DNA of 9,344 nucleotides from positions 1 through 9,344 of the forward strand of contig JAUWJC010000127.1 of assembly GCA_030607895.1 (NCBI GenBank), in the 5' to 3' direction. Shown piece after piece: positions 6,614-9,344 of the stretch. This DNA is from Pirellulales bacterium (GTDB lineage: Bacteria; Planctomycetota; Planctomycetia; Pirellulales; Thermoguttaceae). The position numbers and the translations under genes were made by a program. The stretch's first letter is position 1. Each line of letters begins with the position of its first letter. The notes below the pieces were generated by a model, which was given only the letters and a program-made list of their open reading frames with translations, did not search any database and had not been told where the DNA came from.

Positions 6614-6907
6614 CGCTTGACGCCGTTGGGGGTGTTCCTAAGGCAGGTGACCAGAAACCGCGCCCGCCTTTTTGGTCAGAGGAATATAGACCACGTTTGG
6701 GGTGCGGTCAAAAAAGAAACGGCGCACCCGTCACCACCAACCGTTACAATCCGCAAATGCGATTTGCCGCCACTCGCATTGCAACGAACAGACCACGTTG
6801 CCGCGAAGAAATCCCTTGCGCCGATTGCAGCGGGCAGGAACACGCGTTCGGAATGACCGGATCATAAGGCCCGCGCCCGCACGGACCGAGGAACAACCGG
6901 AAGAATG
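6614..6907. other. Intergenic region with S41 promoter, no gene seen
   Basis: About 290 bp upstream of the S41 gene. Open frames here have no recognisable content and the convincing signals are the promoter at 6683-6711 and the small dyad at its start site. Nothing else is supported. Confidence 0.5.
6683..6711 (-). promoter_or_regulatory. Sigma-70-like promoter of the S41 protease gene
   Basis: On the minus strand, TTGACC (6706-6711) and TATATT (6683-6688) each match the consensus at five of six bases and are separated by exactly 17 bp. The predicted start near 6676 gives a leader of about 170 nt. An inverted repeat TGACCA (6648-6653) / TGGTCA (6673-6678) sits at that start and could be an operator or a 5' hairpin. 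Confidence 0.55.
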
Positions 6908-6965
6908 CGGTGGTTGGGGTCCGGTGGTTGGGGTCAGCCGGTGGTTGGGGTGCGGTGGTTGGGGT
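6908..6965 (+). repeat. G-rich 13-bp tandem repeat, four copies
   Basis: CGGTGGTTGGGGT occurs at 6908-6920, 6922-6934, 6939-6951 and 6953-6965, with start-to-start spacings of 14, 17 and 14. The TTGGGGT of the last unit is also the beginning of the 28-bp inverted repeat of the adjacent transposase element, and the second copy is followed by CAG as in that repeat. The array may therefore derive from repeated partial duplication of the element end. The plus strand is dense in GG and GGGG runs and could form G-quadruplexes. Confidence 0.75.
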
Positions 6966-6986
6966 CAGAGCTTGAATAGTGATTAG
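6959..6986 (+). repeat. Left inverted repeat of the Y1 element
   Basis: A 28-bp repeat beginning TTGGGGTCAGAGC and ending GTGATTAG. It is perfectly complementary to 7977-8004. Its inner end TTAG contains the transposase stop codon (6983-6985). Confidence 0.85.
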
Positions 6987-7939
6987 TGAAGGATTCGTTC
7001 CAGCTTCGCCACGGTGCGCTGCAGGCGCTGGTTGCCTGCTTCGACGCGTGCGACGGCGCGGGTGATGCTGCTTCCGCTTTGGTAGCCCAGTGCCTTGGCC
7101 ACTTCCCCGGCCGTGTATCCGAAACGTCGCCGGGCCAGGTAGGCTGCTACCGCCCGACTCGCGTTGTCGCTCCGCCGGCCGGGCAACCAGAGCGTCGTAT
7201 CCACTCCAAAATGCTCCCCAACAACCCCCACAATCTCCTCCAATGGCGGCCGTCCGCGGACTCGCTCCAACTGGGGAACACTCCGGTCCGTCGGCCGGTC
7301 GTCGAGCAATCGTCGGACGCGGGCAACGAACGTGTCCGACCCGAGGAGCATCCCTTCCAGTGCCTCTCGAAACGGTGAGGGTGGCGGCTCTTCGACACCG
7401 GCTCGCACGAACCGCGTGTACGCCTGCCGCGCGACACTTCGTGATACGCCGAACTCCCGCAAGACTCGATCATACGTTACCCACGCCACCGTTCGGTTTG
7501 CCCGCTGGTATCCGCGATAGCTCGACCAGGGGTACTGTTCGGGTCGGGCAACCACCTTGGCACGGACCGGGTTGAGGTGGATATACCGGCTCACCTCGAG
7601 GAAGTAGCCCTGCTCCTCGATCAGGTGTCCTTTGAAACGACCCTGAAAGAGATGGCCCGAGCGGCGATGGCGGCGATTGAAGTAGCTCGTATAGCTGCCG
7701 TTGAGGTACTGCATTCCGGCCGACAGATTCGGCTCGGGCGTCTCCACGAAGAGATGGTCGTGGTTCCGCATGAGCACGAACGAATGGATCCGCCATCCGT
7801 AAGTCTCGACCGTCCGGCGCAGCCAATCAAGCCGTTTCTCGCGGTCCGCATCATCGAGGACGACGTCCTGCCTCGCGTTCCCACGTGACATGACGTGATA
7901 GATGGCCCCGGCAAACTCTATCCGCAAAGGTCTCGCCAT
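6983..7939 (-). CDS. REP-type Y1 transposase with C-terminal DNA-binding domain
   Basis: 318 residues. The N-terminal 140 are a Y1/HUH transposase domain of the REP-associated group (MARPLRIEFAGAIYHVMSRG start). The metal-binding motif is H60-D61-H62 in MRNHDHLFVETPEPNLS and the nucleophile is Y119 in SRYIHLNPVRA. The aspartate between the histidines is unusual, since this position is normally hydrophobic or tyrosine. The C-terminal part (about 260-300, AVAAYLARRRFGYTAGEVAKAL then SSITRAV) resembles the DnaA domain IV helix-turn-helix found in some of these transposases and probably binds the ends. ATG at 7939; no clear Shine-Dalgarno. The TAA stop lies inside the left inverted repeat. The frame is full length, so the protein may be functional if HDH still binds metal. 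It is unrelated at sequence level to the shorter transposase at 1468-1998. Confidence 0.9.
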   Translation of the reverse strand: MARPLRIEFAGAIYHVMSRGNARQDVVLDDADREKRLDWLRRTVETYGWRIHSFVLMRNHDHLFVETPEPNLSAGMQYLNGSYTSYFNRRHRRSGHLFQGRFKGHLIEEQGYFLEVSRYIHLNPVRAKVVARPEQYPWSSYRGYQRANRTVAWVTYDRVLREFGVSRSVARQAYTRFVRAGVEEPPPSPFREALEGMLLGSDTFVARVRRLLDDRPTDRSVPQLERVRGRPPLEEIVGVVGEHFGVDTTLWLPGRRSDNASRAVAAYLARRRFGYTAGEVAKALGYQSGSSITRAVARVEAGNQRLQRTVAKLERILH

Positions 7940-7976
7940 GCACTCATCGTATCATCCCGCCCCCTCAAGGCAAGCC

Positions 7977-8004
7977 CTAATCACTATTCAAGCTCTGACC
8001 CCAA
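7977..8004 (-). repeat. Right inverted repeat of the Y1 element
   Basis: Exact reverse complement of 6959-6986, located 37 bp upstream of the transposase start codon. Confidence 0.85.
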
Positions 8005-8085
8005 AGGACCACCGGGTTATGGATCAAGTCTTGCGCAAAATGGCAAGAACACGCAGCGGAGAAGTCAACGCGAATCCTGAAAATA

Positions 8086-8583
8086 TCAGAATTTTTTGAT
8101 TCGGATTTGGAACCACTCTATTTCCATTACCTTACACTTCCGGTCCGTTTCTAACGCGCTTTCCCGGAAGTTCCGATACTTGGGCGGAATGACCTCGCTC
8201 GGGCGACCACCCGATTTCATTAGTTTTTCCAGCGCTACCCGTTCCTCCCACTTCTCAATAAATTTTACAATTTCCTTGTCGGTCTTGCCTTGCTCCTGGA
8301 GTTTCTTTATCGCTATTTCTTTCGGCGATGTATCCTCGTCGGTCTTGCCTTGCTCCTGGAGTTTCATTATCGCTATTTCTTTCGGCGATGTATCCTCGAC
8401 ACTCGCTGGGATAACCTCCGTAGTAACTTGGCTTATACCTTCCATAGCGTCCACGCGGCTTTGAAGAACGGAAACGGCCCGGTTTGCTCCGATGGACAGA
8501 GCCAAGACAAGTAGCACCAACGCCGCCAAACTCAAAAATATGGTTAGCAGTCGGCGGACAATAGGTTGTTTCGTAGCGGGCAT
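8086..8583 (-). CDS. Small membrane-anchored protein with 20-residue tandem repeat
   Basis: 165 residues, family not recognised. A short basic N-terminus is followed by one hydrophobic segment at about 11-32, giving a signal anchor with most of the protein probably outside the cytoplasm. Residues 63-82 and 83-102 are tandem copies of EDTSPKEIAI(M/K)KLQEQGKTD, differing by one residue. A third, diverged start (KEIVKFIEKWEERV) follows, so the unit may be a short charged helical repeat. The C-terminal third is charged, ending IRIKKF. The start is ATG at 8583 with a purine-rich AAAGAGA before it, and a TATACT hexamer lies about 30 bp upstream (8613-8618) without a good -35. The composition (Lys, Glu, Ile) and AT content look unlike the neighbouring genes, suggesting an acquired or lineage-specific gene. 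Coding status is supported by the repeat being in frame and by the membrane segment. Confidence 0.6.
   Translation of the reverse strand: MPATKQPIVRRLLTIFLSLAALVLLVLALSIGANRAVSVLQSRVDAMEGISQVTTEVIPASVEDTSPKEIAIMKLQEQGKTDEDTSPKEIAIKKLQEQGKTDKEIVKFIEKWEERVALEKLMKSGGRPSEVIPPKYRNFRESALETDRKCKVMEIEWFQIRIKKF
8278..8397 (-). repeat. 60-bp tandem duplication inside the small membrane protein gene
   Basis: Two adjacent 60-bp units, 8278-8337 and 8338-8397, with one base difference (CTTTAT versus CATTAT). The unit length is a multiple of three, so the frame is kept and 20 residues are duplicated. The near-identity indicates a recent event such as replication slippage. Confidence 0.9.
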
Positions 8584-9000
8584 GTTTGTCTCTTTGGTTG
8601 TTGAACACTTAAAGTATACGCCACGCAGTTGACAACGCCCTTTATGGTTCCGGCTCGTCCGGGTTAGGGTTTCTCAAGTGCGCTTTGTACCGTGAGGGCC
8701 GAAGGGAAATCGGGGTTAATCAGTGAAGCACTGATTCGGTGTGGTACACAGTAGCTTATTGAGACTCAGTTGCCATTATCTTGGCTATTTGCTCGCCGTG
8801 GGCGGTAACCCCAAAAAGGCGTTTTTCCGGGGACCTGACCCTCGATTTTAACGCTTATTTAGCCCTTCCGGGGATTATCGACATAAGTGCTTTGCGCACA
8901 AGGCCTTACGGCAATATATGGCAATTACCGCTGCATAGAATAGAGGCTCTATTTTGCCCGCAAATGGGTCCGGACGGCTGGGGATACCTTGGCAGGGTAT
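8584..9000. other. Intergenic stretch with three small palindromes, no convincing gene
   Basis: No open frame with recognisable content. Visible structures are a perfect 8-bp hairpin AATCAGTG-AAG-CACTGATT at 8718-8736, a bulged stem CCCCAAAAA / TTTTT-CC-GGGG at 8809-8832, and a perfect palindrome AATAGAG-G-CTCTATT at 8939-8953. Any of these could be an operator, a weak terminator or a relic of a mobile element. Confidence 0.45.
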
Positions 9001-9019
9001 TTGGGGTCAGAGCTGAATG
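9001..9019 (+). repeat. Degenerate copy of the Y1 element end
   Basis: TTGGGGTCAGAGCTGAAT matches the start of the 28-bp inverted repeat with one base deleted, then loses similarity. Confidence 0.65.
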
Positions 9020-9065
9020 GCACTGTCGTGGATGCTAAATAGGCAAGATGCACATTAAGCGCTGT

Positions 9066-9115
9066 TTGGGGTCAGAGCTTGAATAGTGATTAGCGAGGGC
9101 TTCGTTCCAGTTTCG
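9066..9115 (-). mobile_element. Truncated end fragment of the Y1 element
   Basis: A full 28-bp inverted repeat (9066-9093) followed by about 20 bp still similar to the 3' end of the transposase gene at 6987-7008 (CTTCGTTCCAGTTTCG), then unrelated bases. It directly precedes another copy at 9124, giving a tandem of element ends. Confidence 0.75.
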
Positions 9116-9123
9116 GGTGGTGC

Positions 9124-9344
9124 TTGGGGTCAGAGCTTGAATAGTGATTAGTGAAGGATTCGTTCCAGTTTCACCACGGTACGTTACAGGTGCTGGTTGC
9201 CTGCCTCGACGCGTGCGGGGAGCGCAGGTGATGCTGCTTCTTGCGGTCCGCATCATCAAGGACAACGTCCTGCCTCGCGTTCCCACGTGACATGACGTGA
9301 TAGATGGCCCCGGCAAATTCGATCCGCAAAGATCTCGCCATGCA
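9124..9344 (-). mobile_element. Internally deleted copy of the Y1 element, cut by window end
   Basis: It begins with the 28-bp inverted repeat at 9124-9151, continues along the 3' end of the transposase sequence to about 9240, then jumps to the 5' end of the gene and runs to its start codon at the window edge. Compared with 6959-7942, about 765 bp are missing (7075-7839), with TTC at both break points. The other inverted repeat would lie just past the window. This is what a non-autonomous MITE derived from the full element would look like. Confidence 0.8.
9171..9341 (-). pseudogene. Remnant Y1 transposase, internal deletion and frameshift
   Basis: The ATG at 9341 starts MARSLRIEFAGAIYHVMSRG, almost identical to the first residues of the transposase at 6983-7939, and remains similar to DDADRKK. 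The deletion then joins it to the DNA of the C-terminal helix-turn-helix, which is read out of frame because of a one-base insertion around 9216-9225. It stops at TGA 9171-9173. The HUH motif and catalytic tyrosine are both lost, so no activity is expected. Confidence 0.8.

Larger units (their letters stand above)
6959..8004 (-). mobile_element. Y1 transposase element with 28-bp perfect inverted repeats
   Basis: The transposase gene at 6983-7939 is bounded by a 28-bp sequence starting TTGGGGTCAGAGC and ending GTGATTAG at 6959-6986, and by its exact complement at 7977-8004. Further copies of this end occur in the same orientation as the left end at 9066-9093 and 9124-9151, with a degenerate one at 9001-9019. 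It is therefore a mobile or dispersed end sequence and not chance. Classical IS200/IS605 elements have subterminal hairpins rather than long terminal inverted repeats, so the arrangement is unusual. Two REP-like units in opposite orientation is an alternative reading. Confidence 0.72.

Noticed and set aside
8809..8832. Intrinsic terminator
   Set aside because: The stem is mainly A-T with a two-base bulge, has no clean U-run after it on either strand, and is not placed at the end of an accepted gene.
8781..9038. Plus-strand 85-residue open frame
   Set aside because: It starts at a TTG with no ribosome binding site, runs into the degenerate element end at 9001, and has no recognisable content.

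Overview
The window looks like a piece of a GC-rich bacterial chromosome, most likely from a planctomycete (Pirellulales-like). That assignment is inference. It rests on the mix of a long MMPL transporter, a secreted PDZ/S41 protease, dense palindromic dispersed repeats and two REP-type Y1 transposases, and on the mostly weak ribosome binding sites. There are no rRNA or tRNA genes and no CRISPR array. All genes I accept lie on the minus strand.

In minus-strand reading order (right to left) the layout is as follows. At 9001-9344 there is a pile-up of broken ends of a transposase element, including an internally deleted copy cut by the window edge. At 8005-9000 there is a stretch that looks AT-richer, holding one small membrane-anchored protein with a 60-bp tandem duplication (8086-8583) and about 400 bp with no convincing gene but three small palindromes. 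At 6959-8004 there is an intact Y1/REP-like transposase element bounded by a 28-bp perfect inverted repeat, with a G-rich 13-bp tandem repeat abutting its left end. At 4850-6505 there is a secreted C-terminal-processing-type protease (S41, Ser/Lys dyad) with a good sigma-70-like promoter. At 4551-4728 there is a 178-bp MITE-like element with 16-bp terminal inverted repeats. At 2091-4523 there is an MMPL/RND-type exporter. At 1401-2120 a second, unrelated Y1 (RAYT-like) transposase is enclosed by two nearly identical 93-bp BIME-like palindrome clusters. At 1-1136 there is glnA (glutamine synthetase type I), truncated by the window edge, with a sigma-54-type -24/-12 promoter upstream.

The housekeeping genes (glnA, MMPL, S41) do not form an obvious pathway, and their intergenic spaces have been colonised by repeats. 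The most interesting material is the pair of Y1-transposase/repeat systems. In both, the transposase stop codon TAA lies inside the associated repeat, within a TTAG tetranucleotide at the repeat boundary. In the first system the stop codon of the neighbouring MMPL gene is also supplied by the repeat. The first about 60 bases of the window look like sequence degraded toward G, probably an assembly or read-quality artefact at a contig end.
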